Source: Sphingobium indicum B90A (GTDB lineage: Bacteria > Pseudomonadota > Alphaproteobacteria > Sphingomonadales > Sphingomonadaceae). From it: a stretch of DNA of 64,000 nt. A program made the translations under genes and the position numbers. Location: contig NZ_CP013070.1 of the NCBI RefSeq assembly GCF_000264945.2, positions 2,666,001-2,730,000 of the forward strand, given 5' to 3'. Below are positions 47,204 to 56,543 of the stretch, piece by piece. Positions within the stretch are counted from its first letter, which is position 1. Each line of letters starts with the position of its first letter. The notes beneath the pieces are model-generated. The model was not told the DNA's origin, made no database searches, and worked only from the letters and a program-made list of their open reading frames with translations.

Positions 47204-48319
47204 TTATCCGATCGCCCGTTCCGCAGGGATATGGGGCAGGTTCAGCGCCTCCGCCACGGCGCGATAGGCGATCTGCCCGTTCCACACGTTCAGCCCGTCC
47301 AGCAGATGCGGGTCCGCCCGCATCGCTTCCTTCCACCCCAGGTCGGCGATCCGCAGCGCGTGGGGCAGGGTCACGTTGTTGAGCGCATAGGTGCTGGTCC
47401 GCGCCACGGCGCCGGGCATGTTGGCGACGCAATAATGGACGATGCCCTCCACGATATAGGTCGGGTCGTCATGGGTGGTGGGGTGGCTGGTTTCGAAGCA
47501 GCCGCCCTGGTCGATCGCCACGTCGACCAGCACCGCGCCCTTCTTCATGGTCTTGAGCATATCCGCCGACACCAGCTTGGGCGCGGCGGCGCCGGGGATC
47601 AGCACCGCGCCGATCACCAGGTCCGCCTCCGCCACGCATTCGGCCAGGTTGGCGCGGTTGGAAAAGCGCGTCTTCGCCCGCGCCTCGAAATGGATGCCCA
47701 GCCGCTCCAGCACTTCCGGGCTGCGGTCCAGGATGGTGACGTCCGCGCCCAGGCCCGCCGCCATCTGCGCCGCGTTGAAGCCGACCACGCCGCCGCCGAT
47801 CACCGCCACCTTCGCCGGCAGGACGCCGGGCACCCCGCCCAGCAGCACGCCGCGCCCGCCATTGGCCTTTTCCAGAGCGGTGGCGCCCGCCTGGATCGCC
47901 ATGCGCCCGGCGACCTGGCTCATCGGCTTGAGCAGCGGCAGGCCGCCATGGGCGTCCGTCACCGTCTCATAGGCGATGCAGACCGCGCCCGACGCCATCA
48001 GATCCCGCGTCTGGTCCGGATCGGGGGCGAGGTGCAGATAGGTGTAGAGGATCTGGCCGGGGCGCAGCAGGGCGCGTTCCTCCGGCTGGGGTTCCTTGAC
48101 CTTCACGATCATCTCCGCCGCGGCGAAGACGGCGGCGGGGTCTTCGACGATCTCCGCCCCGGCGCGGGCGTAGAGGCCGTCATGCGCGCCGATCCCCTCC
48201 CCCGCGCCGCTTTCCACCAGCACGCGATGGCCGTGGGCGGTCAGCTCATGCACGCTCTCCGGCGTCAGGCCGACGCGATATTCGTGATTCTTGATCTCCC
48301 TGACGGTGCCTACGATCAT
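47204..48319 (-). CDS. ald: Alanine dehydrogenase
   Basis: A 371-residue NAD-dependent enzyme interconverting alanine and pyruvate with ammonia. It begins [20 protein letters not shown], has the alanine-dehydrogenase/PNT blocks [33 protein letters not shown] and [20 protein letters not shown] (dinucleotide fold), and ends IPAERAIG. The start at 48319 has GGAGAAG 6 bases upstream and gives the exact family length; ATGs at 48325 and 48337 are also in frame. No Lrp-type regulator sits beside it in this window. Confidence 0.95.
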   Translation of the reverse strand: MIVGTVREIKNHEYRVGLTPESVHELTAHGHRVLVESGAGEGIGAHDGLYARAGAEIVEDPAAVFAAAEMIVKVKEPQPEERALLRPGQILYTYLHLAPDPDQTRDLMASGAVCIAYETVTDAHGGLPLLKPMSQVAGRMAIQAGATALEKANGGRGVLLGGVPGVLPAKVAVIGGGVVGFNAAQMAAGLGADVTILDRSPEVLERLGIHFEARAKTRFSNRANLAECVAEADLVIGAVLIPGAAAPKLVSADMLKTMKKGAVLVDVAIDQGGCFETSHPTTHDDPTYIVEGIVHYCVANMPGAVARTSTYALNNVTLPHALRIADLGWKEAMRADPHLLDGLNVWNGQIAYRAVAEALNLPHIPAERAIG

Positions 48320-48410
48320 GACCATCTTCTCCATCATTGCCGGCGGGGGTGTAATGTCCGTTAGATAGGCATCGTTCCGGCATTTTGCCCGTGTCGGCGA
48401 AACGGCGCGC

Positions 48411-49301
48411 TCAGGGCGCCTGCCGGACCGGCACCGGCGCGTTGCAGAGGTCGACGCCGCCGGCGGGCCGTTCGTAGAAATCGTCCTTCCTGTTGGCCCG
48501 CAGGCGAAGATAATCGGCGAAGCTACGCGATCCCACGTCCATCGCCTGGTAACGCGGCCGCTGCGCCTCCGGCAGGTCGCTGGCGAGGCGGACGGAAAGG
48601 ATGGGCAGGCGCCTTTCCCCCGCTGCGTAGAAGCCGAGGTCGCCCGATCCGCGCGGCAGGCTGGCGAGCAGGCCGATGCCCTCTATCACCCGGCCGACCA
48701 GCGCGATGTTGCGGTCGAGCTGGCGCGGGGCCTGGCCGATCACGGCGTAGAGTTCCGCTCCGGTCCCCGCGTCCGGGGACAGGTTCCGCGCCACGCCGAC
48801 CATGGCGTAGCAATGGGGCAGCCAGGCCGACGTCTCGTCCATCGCCACCGGCCAGCCGTCGATGAAGCCGGTGCGCGGGGCATAGGCGTCCGGATAGGGC
48901 AAGGGCACGGGGGCGCCCTTGAGCGTGGCGAGCGGGCGGACATAGTCGGGCACGATGTTCGCGGCGATGCCGGGGGGCAGGGCCTTCTTCTCCGTCGCGT
49001 CGCCCCATTGGGCGACATAATTGTCCTGCACGCGGTAGACGCTTTCCCCGTCCCACCAGCCCGCGCGGGCGAGCGCGCGGATATTGGCGACATGGGCGGG
49101 CGCGAAATCGGGCGCGAGCTGGATGACGACCCGCTTGCCGCCCTCGACCGTCATGACCAGCAGCGCGTCGGGCGCGATCGGCCGCCAAGCGCCTGCGGGG
49201 GCCTGCGCCACCATGGCGGAGGGGGTGGCGGGCGCATCGGCGGCAAGCGCCGGGGAAGACAGGAAAAGCGCGGCCGTGAAAGCGAGGGAGCGGATTGGCA
49301 T
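48411..49301 (-). CDS. Periplasmic cyclophilin-type peptidyl-prolyl isomerase
   Basis: A 296-residue exported protein. The signal peptide [20 protein letters not shown] is followed by a cyclophilin fold: [20 protein letters not shown] and [20 protein letters not shown], then [26 protein letters not shown]. The usual FxxQGG active site appears as YVAQWGD and the family is the diverged bacterial type, so activity may be weak. The start could be ATG 49316. It lies near tRNA-Ser and outside the island. Confidence 0.82.
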   Translation of the reverse strand: MPIRSLAFTAALFLSSPALAADAPATPSAMVAQAPAGAWRPIAPDALLVMTVEGGKRVVIQLAPDFAPAHVANIRALARAGWWDGESVYRVQDNYVAQWGDATEKKALPPGIAANIVPDYVRPLATLKGAPVPLPYPDAYAPRTGFIDGWPVAMDETSAWLPHCYAMVGVARNLSPDAGTGAELYAVIGQAPRQLDRNIALVGRVIEGIGLLASLPRGSGDLGFYAAGERRLPILSVRLASDLPEAQRPRYQAMDVGSRSFADYLRLRANRKDDFYERPAGGVDLCNAPVPVRQAP

Positions 49302-49392
49302 GGCGCGATCAAGCATGGGATGGAAAGGAAAGTAAAGCATCCCCTTGCCTAGCGCGCCGACGCACGATAGGGAGCCGCCTCCAGTGCAATGC

Positions 49393-49483
49393 GGAGCGGT
49401 GGCCGAGTGGTCGAAGGCGCTCGCCTGGAAAGTGAGTATACGTCAAAAGCGTATCGAGGGTTCGAATCCCTCCCGCTCCGCCA
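49393..49483 (+). tRNA. tRNA-Ser (anticodon GGA), island integration site
   Basis: GGAGCGG pairs with CCGCTCC (acceptor), GTGGCCGAGTGGTCGAAGGC forms the D arm, and CTCGCCTGGAAAGTGAG forms the anticodon arm with GGA. A class II long variable arm (TATACGTCAAAAGCGTATC) and T arm GAGGGTTCGAATCCCTC follow, with encoded CCA at 49481-49483. An integrase gene begins 178 bp downstream. Confidence 0.97.
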
Positions 49484-49578
49484 TTTACCCATCCGTCAGC
49501 GTTTACAGTCAACCGCCGAAATGCGCGGATTTCTGCGGAAAGTAAGGTTTTCTCAGGCCGCTGATGTTCGTTGAAGTT
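49466..49578 (+). repeat. Left attachment-region direct repeat (attL side)
   Basis: This stretch runs from the tRNA T-arm through its 3' end and 95 bp beyond. It is repeated imperfectly at 59898-60000: shared blocks are TCCCTCCCGC, CAACCGCCGAAATG, CTCAGGCCGC and GATGTTCGTTGAAGTT. Such tRNA-end duplications mark integration by tyrosine recombinases. Confidence 0.8.
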
Positions 49579-49599
49579 CACCTCCAATCGCGATAAAAC

Positions 49600-49639
49600 G
49601 TGGTGGAAAGTGTGGTGGATTTCAGGGGGTGTGGTGGAA
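49600..49639 (+). repeat. Integrase arm-site-like direct repeats, left end
   Basis: Three copies of GTGGTGGA (49600-49607, 49612-49619 and 49631-49638; the latter two in GTGTGGTGGA) lie just upstream of the integrase gene. Two related copies (GTGTGGGGGA, ATGTGGGGGA) occur at the other end (59820-59841). Positions fit arm-type binding sites of the integrase. Confidence 0.55.
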
Positions 49640-49660
49640 CGCGCCTCGGCGAGGTGAGGC

Positions 49661-50857
49661 ATGGGGAAATTGACGGCCAATGAGGTGAAGGCTTTTCTGA
49701 ACAAGCCCGGCACCTATCAGGATGGTGACGGCCTGTTCCTGAAAGTGGACAGGCGCGGCGGTGCGTCTTGGCTCGTTCGCATCCAGCATCAAGGAAAACG
49801 GCGCGATTACACCATCGGCACCGCCAAACTGGTGACTTTGGCCAACGCCCGTATCGAGGCCGTGAAGCTGCGTGAGGCCGTTCGAATCAAAGGCCTCGAT
49901 CCGGTGGCTGACAAGCGCAAGGCCAAGGCCGCGGCCGTCACCTTCAAAGAGGCCGCCGATGCCTATCTGGAAGCGCATAAGTATCAATGGGCTAACGAGA
50001 AGCATGGGGACCAGTGGCTTAGCACACTGAAAACCTATGCTTTCCCTGCCCTTGGTTCCAAGCCGGTAGGCAGCATCACCGCTGGCGAGATCATTGCGGC
50101 CATCTCCGAAGTGTGGACGAAAACCCCGGAAACCGGGCGGCGAGTGAAGCAGCGGATTTGCACCGTGTTGGATTATGCCCATGCTCGTGGCTGGCGGGCG
50201 ACCGAAGCCCCGCATAAAGCTCTGGCAGCAGGCAAGGGCCTGCCCAAGCAATCTGGCGGCAAGCATCATCCCTCCATGCCCTATGCCGATGTCCCTGCCT
50301 TCCTCACTCGCCTTCGTGTCACTGGCGGAGTGTGGGGACGCCTTGCACTGGAGTTCGCCGTGCTGACCGCCGCACGCTCGCAGGAAGTGCGGCTGGCGAC
50401 ATGGGATGAATTCGATCTTGATAACGCTTTATGGACGGTGCCCGCCGATCACATGAAGATGCGGCGTGAGCATGTCGTGCCGCTGTCGCCCGAAGCCGCG
50501 TCTGTGCTGCGAAGCGCCATGGTTGTCCGGCGCGAAGGAACTGATGTTGTATTCCCCGGCATGAACGGTGGCGTCATGTCCGACATGACCCTGTTAAAGG
50601 TGTTGCGGCGGATGGAAGAACCAGTGACCGTTCACGGCTTCCGGTCATCATTCCGCACATGGGTCGCCGAACAGACCAACTTCCCCGGTGAAGTGGCGGA
50701 AGCCGCACTGGCCCACCAGAACCCCAACGAGGTTGAACGCGCCTATCAGCGGGGCGGTATGCTCGACAAGCGCCGGAAGCTGATGGAAGCATGGGGTGCG
50801 CATTGTGCCACGGATCGTAAACCAGCAGTGGTTTTACAGTTGATGAGGCAAGCTTGA
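49661..50857 (+). CDS. Tyrosine-type integrase (P4-like, DUF4102 N-terminus)
   Basis: A 398-residue recombinase. The N-terminal arm-binding domain (GTYQDGDGLFLKVDRRGGAS, RIQHQGKRRDYTIGTAKLVT) is followed by the core-binding helices (TFKEAADAYLEAHKYQW) and the catalytic domain. Catalytic residues are the Arg in TAARSQEVRLATW, HGFRSSFRTW (His-x2-Arg) and the Tyr in VERAYQRG, with His in LAHQNPNE. It looks intact. It sits beside its tRNA-Ser target with an AGGTGAGG ribosome site. Confidence 0.94.
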   Translation: MGKLTANEVKAFLNKPGTYQDGDGLFLKVDRRGGASWLVRIQHQGKRRDYTIGTAKLVTLANARIEAVKLREAVRIKGLDPVADKRKAKAAAVTFKEAADAYLEAHKYQWANEKHGDQWLSTLKTYAFPALGSKPVGSITAGEIIAAISEVWTKTPETGRRVKQRICTVLDYAHARGWRATEAPHKALAAGKGLPKQSGGKHHPSMPYADVPAFLTRLRVTGGVWGRLALEFAVLTAARSQEVRLATWDEFDLDNALWTVPADHMKMRREHVVPLSPEAASVLRSAMVVRREGTDVVFPGMNGGVMSDMTLLKVLRRMEEPVTVHGFRSSFRTWVAEQTNFPGEVAEAALAHQNPNEVERAYQRGGMLDKRRKLMEAWGAHCATDRKPAVVLQLMRQA

Positions 50858-50871
50858 AGGCAGGCATTGTG

Positions 50872-52572
50872 CTACATCAACGCCAATGAACCTTGGCCCG
50901 TCGCGAACTTCGTGCTGACCTTCGTAGGCGTATGGAATGTCATCCCCCGCTCCAAAACGTCGGTCGCGCTCAGCAGTTGAAGCCGCTTGTATGGGATTCC
51001 CATATATTCATATTCGCCCGCATCTTCGGCTTCTTGTCGCATGGCCTTCGTAGGTTCGTTGAGACAAAGGAAACCAGCAATCGGACACTTTTCGCGTTCC
51101 ATGACACCCCGTAGGTCGCGAACGTCGGTGGGCTTCAACTTGCCACCCTTCACCGAAAGAATAATCTGTTCCAATTTCATATTTGTTTGGAAGTATAGGC
51201 GACCGTCAATGCCGCGATCCGCGACCTTCTTCTGCATTGGAAATCCACCAACACGCTCAACAAACCATTGTTGAAATTGATAAGGGTTTCTATCAAAGAG
51301 ATGCCGAGCCTGTTCGACACTAATTGGAACACCATCTACTTCGAAATGAATTCCTTGGACCAAGCGATGGCGCTCAGCGAGTTGCGTTGTGACCATTTGT
51401 ATTGGTAAAATGGCAATGTCGCATCCAATCCATCTTCTTTCGTTCTTTACGGCAGAATAGATCGTCGTTCCGCAACCGCAGAATGGATCGAACACTACGT
51501 CGCCGGGGTTGCTGGATGCCTGAATGATCCGGTCAAGCAACGGCACGGGCTTTTGCGTGGGGTAGCCGAGGCGTTCATTTGCTTGCGATGAAACTGGTCC
51601 GATGTCCGTCACAATGTCTTGAACAGGCACCCCAGGATTCTCATCGGCATATCTCTTTTGTTGTGGAACACTTCCTCGCGGGGGCCAATACACAAGGCCA
51701 GCCTTATCAAGCAAATCCAGCTTTTCCTGAGTTGATAGCCCGGCGAAATCATGGTCTGGATATGCACGTTGAAGCGACTTAATTGGAACCGCCCAATGTC
51801 TGCCAGAAGCGGTGGGATCAACATTGCGCCATGGCTTTCCAGAATCTCCCGTACGAACGCCCGCCCCTGTCAAAGTGACTAGTCTATAACGACCCTTACC
51901 ATCACTAAAGCGGTAGAAATCGTCAAGGTATGACTTTTCATATTCTTGAAAAACCCGGTTCCAAGTGTATTTTGATGATTTAGTGTAAAATAATATGACA
52001 TCGTGGACCGGACCCCACCGCTTTGATCCCCCATGTGATCCAGTACGCTTCCAAATGATTTCATTCCGAAAATTGTCATGCCCGAAAATCGCGTCCATCA
52101 TAACTTTGATATAATGGCTCGCTGTCGGGTCGCAGTGAAGATAAATCGAACCGGTCCGTTTCAAAATGCTTTTCATGAAGAGCATTCGCTGCACCATATA
52201 AATTAGATAGGCGAGTAGTTCGCGATTGGTTTTCCTAAGTGCATCAACCCAAAGCGTCCAAAACTGCACAGCATCAGGGTCAATGCCCTGTTGGATCATG
52301 AGCGTAGGTATCTCGCGTGCAATTCTTTCCTTTTCGGCGTCGAATTCCCACGTATCGGCAAACGCATGAACCTGTTCTGGCACTGGTTTACCGGTCAGAT
52401 TGCGATACATTAAGTTATAATTGGTGTCGGACTTGAACGGTGGATCAAGGTAAATCAGATCAACGCTTTCAAGACCAAGTTTGTTCTGCATTATGTCGAG
52501 ATTGTCGCCGTAGTAGAGCCGGTTTAGCGAGTTGCTTGCGCCGCCGCCCGCGCCGTCCAACAATCCAGCCAT
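50872..52572 (-). CDS. DNA methyltransferase fused to Mrr-like nuclease domain
   Basis: From ATG 52572 the product is 566 residues. A beta-class amino-methyltransferase comes first: motif IV LDPPF (residues 42-46), then the SAM-binding FDPFCGCGTT. The C-terminal segment (about 451-566) resembles Mrr-type PD-(D/E)xK nucleases: DRGIDGRLYF then IILSVKGGK and DVRDLRGVME. A single polypeptide with both activities would be a type IIG-like restriction-modification enzyme. Longer starts exist (52617, 52812). It is AT-richer than the host. A controller gene lies upstream on the same strand. The 414 bp between them holds no other supported gene. Confidence 0.87.
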   Translation of the reverse strand: MAGLLDGAGGGASNSLNRLYYGDNLDIMQNKLGLESVDLIYLDPPFKSDTNYNLMYRNLTGKPVPEQVHAFADTWEFDAEKERIAREIPTLMIQQGIDPDAVQFWTLWVDALRKTNRELLAYLIYMVQRMLFMKSILKRTGSIYLHCDPTASHYIKVMMDAIFGHDNFRNEIIWKRTGSHGGSKRWGPVHDVILFYTKSSKYTWNRVFQEYEKSYLDDFYRFSDGKGRYRLVTLTGAGVRTGDSGKPWRNVDPTASGRHWAVPIKSLQRAYPDHDFAGLSTQEKLDLLDKAGLVYWPPRGSVPQQKRYADENPGVPVQDIVTDIGPVSSQANERLGYPTQKPVPLLDRIIQASSNPGDVVFDPFCGCGTTIYSAVKNERRWIGCDIAILPIQMVTTQLAERHRLVQGIHFEVDGVPISVEQARHLFDRNPYQFQQWFVERVGGFPMQKKVADRGIDGRLYFQTNMKLEQIILSVKGGKLKPTDVRDLRGVMEREKCPIAGFLCLNEPTKAMRQEAEDAGEYEYMGIPYKRLQLLSATDVLERGMTFHTPTKVSTKFATGQGSLALM

Positions 52573-52986
52573 ATGTCCCCCGATTTTAGTCGCATCTTCG
52601 CATAAGGCATGGGCCATACCGACAAGAGACGTCGGACCCGTGGCGCATTCCTTGCGCCCGCTCATAACTTGACCGCCCCACATTCGGCAATGGGCAGGTG
52701 TAGCTAGTTTATTGAATCTGATCGAACAGGCGATTCGGACCTCCGCCGACCAAACCCTGTCCGCCAACGAGCCGCCCTCAGGCATCGTATTATGAGCGCG
52801 GCTGATTGACAAATGTCACATTCTTGTCTGCGAGCAGAATATAGCCAGATTACTGTTTGCCTCTAACATGATGAACATTATCGCCGCGATCACAGGATGG
52901 ACAACGTGTCAGTGGCTCAACAAACAACCGCTGCTTTAACCTTGATCGTGCGGCCCTCAATCGGCGGCGAACTAAGGTTCCCTCGA

Positions 52987-53229
52987 CTAAGGTCGGGTGG
53001 CCGCCGAAATGCGATATTTCGAAAACAATTCCGCAGGCTGTACGTCCAATGCACGAGCCAGGGCCAGCATTGTCTTGATGGTAATGTTACGTTCGCCGCG
53101 TTCGATCCCGCCTATATGATTGCGGTGCAATTCGGTCAGCCCGGACAGGTCTTCTTGGGTCAGGCCACGCGCCTTCCTGAGCTGGCGGACAGCCTCACCT
53201 AACGGGACAAGATCGGGATCGACTTCCAC
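52987..53229 (-). CDS. Xre/C-type controller protein of the restriction-modification unit
   Basis: An 80-residue helix-turn-helix protein: GEAVRQLRKARGLTQEDLSG, then THE recognition region LHRNHIGGIERGERNITIKT, and a short C-terminal tail. Size and fold match restriction-modification controller (C) proteins that time nuclease expression after entry into a new host. It is read from GTG 53229 and lies upstream of the methyltransferase-nuclease gene on the same strand, the usual C-then-R order. An inverted repeat at 53269-53324 lies directly upstream. Confidence 0.82.
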   Translation of the reverse strand: MEVDPDLVPLGEAVRQLRKARGLTQEDLSGLTELHRNHIGGIERGERNITIKTMLALARALDVQPAELFSKYRISAATRP

Positions 53230-53268
53230 GCAAATGTGGATGCCGACCTGTCTTCCGCATCACTACAT

Positions 53269-53324
53269 CGTATAAGTGTGAATCCCGCTTTTACGATGCA
53301 TTTAAACATAATCACACCTATACG
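53269..53324. promoter_or_regulatory. Shared operator region between the controller and the divergent membrane-protein gene
   Basis: CGTATAAGTGTGA (53269-53281) and TCACACCTATACG (53312-53324) are inverted copies matching at 12 of 13 positions, separated by 30 bp. They lie between two divergent genes, where both promoters should be. The core CGTATAAGT also occurs in the operator at 24509-24553. Confidence 0.6.
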
Positions 53325-53372
53325 TGTTTTCTTGCGTCTGCCTTGCGGACGCTGCCATGAAAGGGGGGAGAT

Positions 53373-54230
53373 ATGCGATCATTCAACGTATTCTCGAACG
53401 ATGACGGCGATTACAAGGCCGTCAAGCAAGGCTGGTGCTGGCCAGCATTCTTCTTCGGATCGATATGGGCGTTGTTCAACGGACTATGGCTTGCGGCCTT
53501 TCTGCTGCTGCCCATAGACCTCGTTTTCAGCATCACCGGGAACAATACCAACGGGTATGTCGATCCCTATGACCGTTACGACGAGCCGACCCGGCTTGTG
53601 GTGCTGGCTGTGTCCTCCGTCCTACTCACAATCCGGATACTGTTTGGACTGTTCGGTAATGCGCTACGAGCGCGGAAGCTGCGCAGGCTCGGCTTTTCCC
53701 ATATCGGCCGCGTGAAGGCAGACGGGAAGGCGCACGCCATTTCTTTGTGCAAGGCCGCGCCTTCTGATTCGGGCGGCCAGCAGGCAGAGCCAATGGCCGC
53801 AAGAGCACCATCTGTATCGTCGCCCGCGATCACGCCACATGTCGAGCCGGAAAGGCCTATCGGCCTTGGGGAACCAAGAAGAGAGAAGATAACCCCGCAG
53901 GGATTCTTGCCCCATTGGCTGGGCTGGTCGATTGCGGCTCTCAGCATTCTGGCCGTGGCTGATATGCCCTACGGCTATTATCAACTGCTCCGCCTGCTGG
54001 TGACAGGATATATGGGCTATCTCGCTGCCCTGTATTTCATCCGCAAGCCGAGTTCGTGGGCGTGGGCGTTCTCCTTCATCGCCCTGTTATATAATCCCGT
54101 TTTCGTCATCACCATGAGTAAAGAGTTTCATGCGTTGGTGAACCTGATCGCTGCTGCTGCCATAGCATGGGAGATCAAGAAGCTGCGCGGGGCGTTCCTC
54201 ATCTCCCGCCCCATCAAAGCCCCGCATTGA
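53373..54230 (+). CDS. Multi-pass membrane protein with DUF2628-like N-terminus and DUF6804-like C-terminus
   Basis: A 285-residue protein. The N-terminal DUF2628-like part (FNVFSNDDGDYKAVKQGWCW, FFFGSIWALFNGLW, LRARKLRRLGF) has two or three helices. A soluble Pro-rich linker (about 115-175) follows. The C-terminal part has four helices (HWLGWSIAALSILAVADMPY and YYQLLRLLVTGYMGYLAALY), similar to DUF6804. A strong GGGGGAG ribosome site supports ATG 53373. It is divergent from the controller gene and shares its control region, so it may be switched with the restriction system. Function unknown; it is a candidate defence or immunity component. Confidence 0.72.
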   Translation: MRSFNVFSNDDGDYKAVKQGWCWPAFFFGSIWALFNGLWLAAFLLLPIDLVFSITGNNTNGYVDPYDRYDEPTRLVVLAVSSVLLTIRILFGLFGNALRARKLRRLGFSHIGRVKADGKAHAISLCKAAPSDSGGQQAEPMAARAPSVSSPAITPHVEPERPIGLGEPRREKITPQGFLPHWLGWSIAALSILAVADMPYGYYQLLRLLVTGYMGYLAALYFIRKPSSWAWAFSFIALLYNPVFVITMSKEFHALVNLIAAAAIAWEIKKLRGAFLISRPIKAPH

Positions 54231-54657
54231 ACCGCCTTCGGCGTGTTCCAGCCGTCCGCACAACCCACGCGCCGCAGGCGCGGTGGGGCAGGAGTGGAAG
54301 AGGCTGGGCACGCCGTGCGCCAGAATGGGAACCAAGAGGTGGAAATCTCTCAACCACCCACCCCGACATATTATTGAGGGGATAAACGAGATGGCGGTTC
54401 ATTTCGTCGGCTGGTCGCCCGCTCTCCGCTCCCGGCTTTGCCCTATCGGCCCCTCCGCTTCGCTACGGGCCGATGAGCAGCCTTCGCTCCCGAGCGGCCC
54501 CCCAGCCGAAGGGGGGAGGAGAAGGGAAAAGCTTCCTGCATCGAAGGTGAGGAGGCAGCGGCATCGGCAGCAAACGACCAGTTTTTGTCATTCAATGAAC
54601 CAGAGCAGTTCCCGGTTAGCGGACATTCGGCAGCTTGTTGTATAACGGAACCAGAAA
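54231..54657. other. Non-coding stretch with hairpins inside the island
   Basis: No gene is supported. Inverted repeats are visible: CGCGCCGCAGGCGCG near 54270 and ATCGGCCC / GGGCCGAT at 54444-54474. A frame crossing 54283-54645 is Pro/Ser/Arg-rich with no family resemblance. Confidence 0.45.
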
Positions 54658-55200
54658 CTACCTATCCAGAAACTTCCGAATGCCTATCCATATATAGAGG
54701 CCAAACATCGCTCCGCTGCCAATAAGCCAAGCCCAAGATTTGAAATCGCGTTCTGGTGCGTTCAATGAACCGAAAAAGGCGATGCCGCTGAGGAAGAGCG
54801 CAAAGGTGATGAAACGCCAATTGAGCAAAGCTCGCGCTTGACGTTTCGTCTCCGAAACGGGTCTAGGTGGAGTCATCGCCGGTCGATCTCGAACCAAACG
54901 ACGCGGGGCAAAGCTGGCCCAAAGCAACCATGCCGAAATTCCTGCAACAGATGCAGCAACCATAATCGAGTCCGACCATTCCGGCAGAGACAAAGATTTC
55001 GATATGGTGGTCCAAAAGATGATAGCCAGCATGACGATGCCAACGATCTTCCACATACCACGGCGGCCAGCGACCTTACGCCAGCCTGCGGCTAACTGTT
55101 CGTATTCATCAGCAGTGACAAGTTTACCGCCAGAATTTTTTGACGGATAATACAGATAGCCGCCATCTACCGGCGTAAATTGATTGTTGAACGCACCCAT
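54658..55200 (-). CDS. Membrane protein of unknown function
   Basis: From ATG 55200 a 180-residue protein (GTG 55254 would add 18 residues). The N-terminus is soluble (MGAFNNQFTPVDGGYLYYPS, then KNSGGKLVTADEYEQLAAG), followed by four helices: WKIVGIVMLAIIFWTTI, SIMVAASVAGISAWLLWASF, FITFALFLSGIAFFG and WLIGSGAMFGLYIWIGI. No family is recognised. Composition is AT-richer than the chromosome, fitting island cargo. No clear ribosome site. Confidence 0.6.
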   Translation of the reverse strand: MGAFNNQFTPVDGGYLYYPSKNSGGKLVTADEYEQLAAGWRKVAGRRGMWKIVGIVMLAIIFWTTISKSLSLPEWSDSIMVAASVAGISAWLLWASFAPRRLVRDRPAMTPPRPVSETKRQARALLNWRFITFALFLSGIAFFGSLNAPERDFKSWAWLIGSGAMFGLYIWIGIRKFLDR

Positions 55201-55516
55201 CGAATCAAACACAGAAGGCCCCTCATTTTCTTCAACATGGCAAACGGAAGGCACGTTGCAAAGTTAATGGGTTAACGCGACCGCAAGTAAACGAACTTTA
55301 CGGCGGCTTTGCAGCAAGCTCGTTCTATGAGCTGCCTTTCCGTTCACCACCCGCCATCGGCGTTCCCACCCCGCGAATCACTCCAAGCGGTCGATAACCT
55401 GCTGGTCCGATTCAGGATTCGAAAACTGCCCAGCGGCAGGCGACCAGTTGTGGTCGTTCGTTTGGCCTCGCGCCGGTCGCAATAGCCGACATAGAAAATC
55501 GTGCTAGGTAGCGATC

Positions 55517-55726
55517 ATGACACGTTTGCTCGATGCCCTATTCAGCGTTACCCATATCACGATATTCTTCATCGCGACCTGGGTTGGAATGGCCTTAATG
55601 GCAGGTGAGGCATTTGGCTTGCTTCGCCCCGACTATCGACGCCTGCTGTTCGTGATGATCCTTGCTTATTGGGCTGGGGTTGCGCTTGAACTTGGCTTTC
55701 TTGGTCGCCACAGGGCAAGGCGCTAA
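55517..55726 (+). CDS. Small two-helix membrane protein
   Basis: A 69-residue product with two predicted helices (ITIFFIATWVGMALMAGEAFG and LLFVMILAYWAGVALELGFLG) and a basic tail RHRARR. The ribosome site is weak. No family recognised. Retained at modest confidence because of the clean hydrophobic pattern; it could be a small cargo protein. Confidence 0.5.
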   Translation: MTRLLDALFSVTHITIFFIATWVGMALMAGEAFGLLRPDYRRLLFVMILAYWAGVALELGFLGRHRARR

Positions 55727-55799
55727 CGACCAGTGGCGGTCATTAATGAATGATAAAATGATTTCAAATAGCGGACTATCGGGCCACTCCTAATCCGAG

Positions 55800-56306
55800 A
55801 TGAAGTTGGATACCAAAAATCCTTACCGCGTGATATTCTGGATCGCAGTTGCGACGATCTTTGCCTCGCTGAGTGTCGCTGTCCTTGTTGGTCAATTTGG
55901 AAGACGTACCACTGACCCATTCTTTACAGATAATCCTACCAGAAGACTCAGCGACGCTGACGTCGCCGCCATAGCGATCAAGTTTGACGACGCGAAAAGC
56001 AACAATCATGGTCGCTTGCGGCTGGGGCTTCATAACGATGTGATGGTCTTGGATGACCATATTTGCGGAGACATTTGCCCAGACTACACGGTCTCCATTG
56101 TTCACTACGACGCTGAACCGGGAGCTGCCTGCGAGCGGATCGGCGGCGTCACTGTAGATGCAGTTGTCCCAAGCGCCGCTTCGATTGGAACTCAATCATT
56201 TTGTATTCCTGCGCCGCTGGCTGCAGCAGAATGCAGGCTCCGCCTTGAAGCGTGGCGGAAGGACCGAAAGGAAGGGGTCCAAAGCTCTGCCATGCCAAAT
56301 TGTTGA
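55800..56306 (+). CDS. Membrane-anchored periplasmic-facing protein of unknown function
   Basis: A 168-residue protein with an N-terminal anchor (YRVIFWIAVATIFASLSVAVLVG) and a soluble domain containing cysteines (CGDICPDYTV, GAACERIGG, FCIPAP, AECRL) that could form disulfides outside the membrane. Two short Asp-rich strands are seen. No family recognised. It lies 73 bp after the two-helix protein on the same strand. Confidence 0.55.
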   Translation: MKLDTKNPYRVIFWIAVATIFASLSVAVLVGQFGRRTTDPFFTDNPTRRLSDADVAAIAIKFDDAKSNNHGRLRLGLHNDVMVLDDHICGDICPDYTVSIVHYDAEPGAACERIGGVTVDAVVPSAASIGTQSFCIPAPLAAAECRLRLEAWRKDRKEGVQSSAMPNC

Positions 56307-56543
56307 GTGTGGTATCCCTCAGCAGACCGTCCCGTAACCACCCTTTTCAGTCATTCGCAGCGCAGCCGCGCCTTATGCAAATTTTTCATCGCAACGGCTG
56401 GCGGCAGGGGTGTCACCATGAGGCACCCCCAATATACAGATACCCCCCCGGTGTCCGGGAATACAGAAATACGGCCCCCCCTTCAATACATGGCCTCCGG
56501 CCTGTTTGGATAATTTTGTCCGGCTCAATGGAGGGCTTACCTC

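Noticed and set aside
54283..54645. Open frame of 120 codons, candidate gene
   Set aside because: Low-complexity Pro/Ser/Arg translation with no family, no ribosome site, and it covers hairpins.
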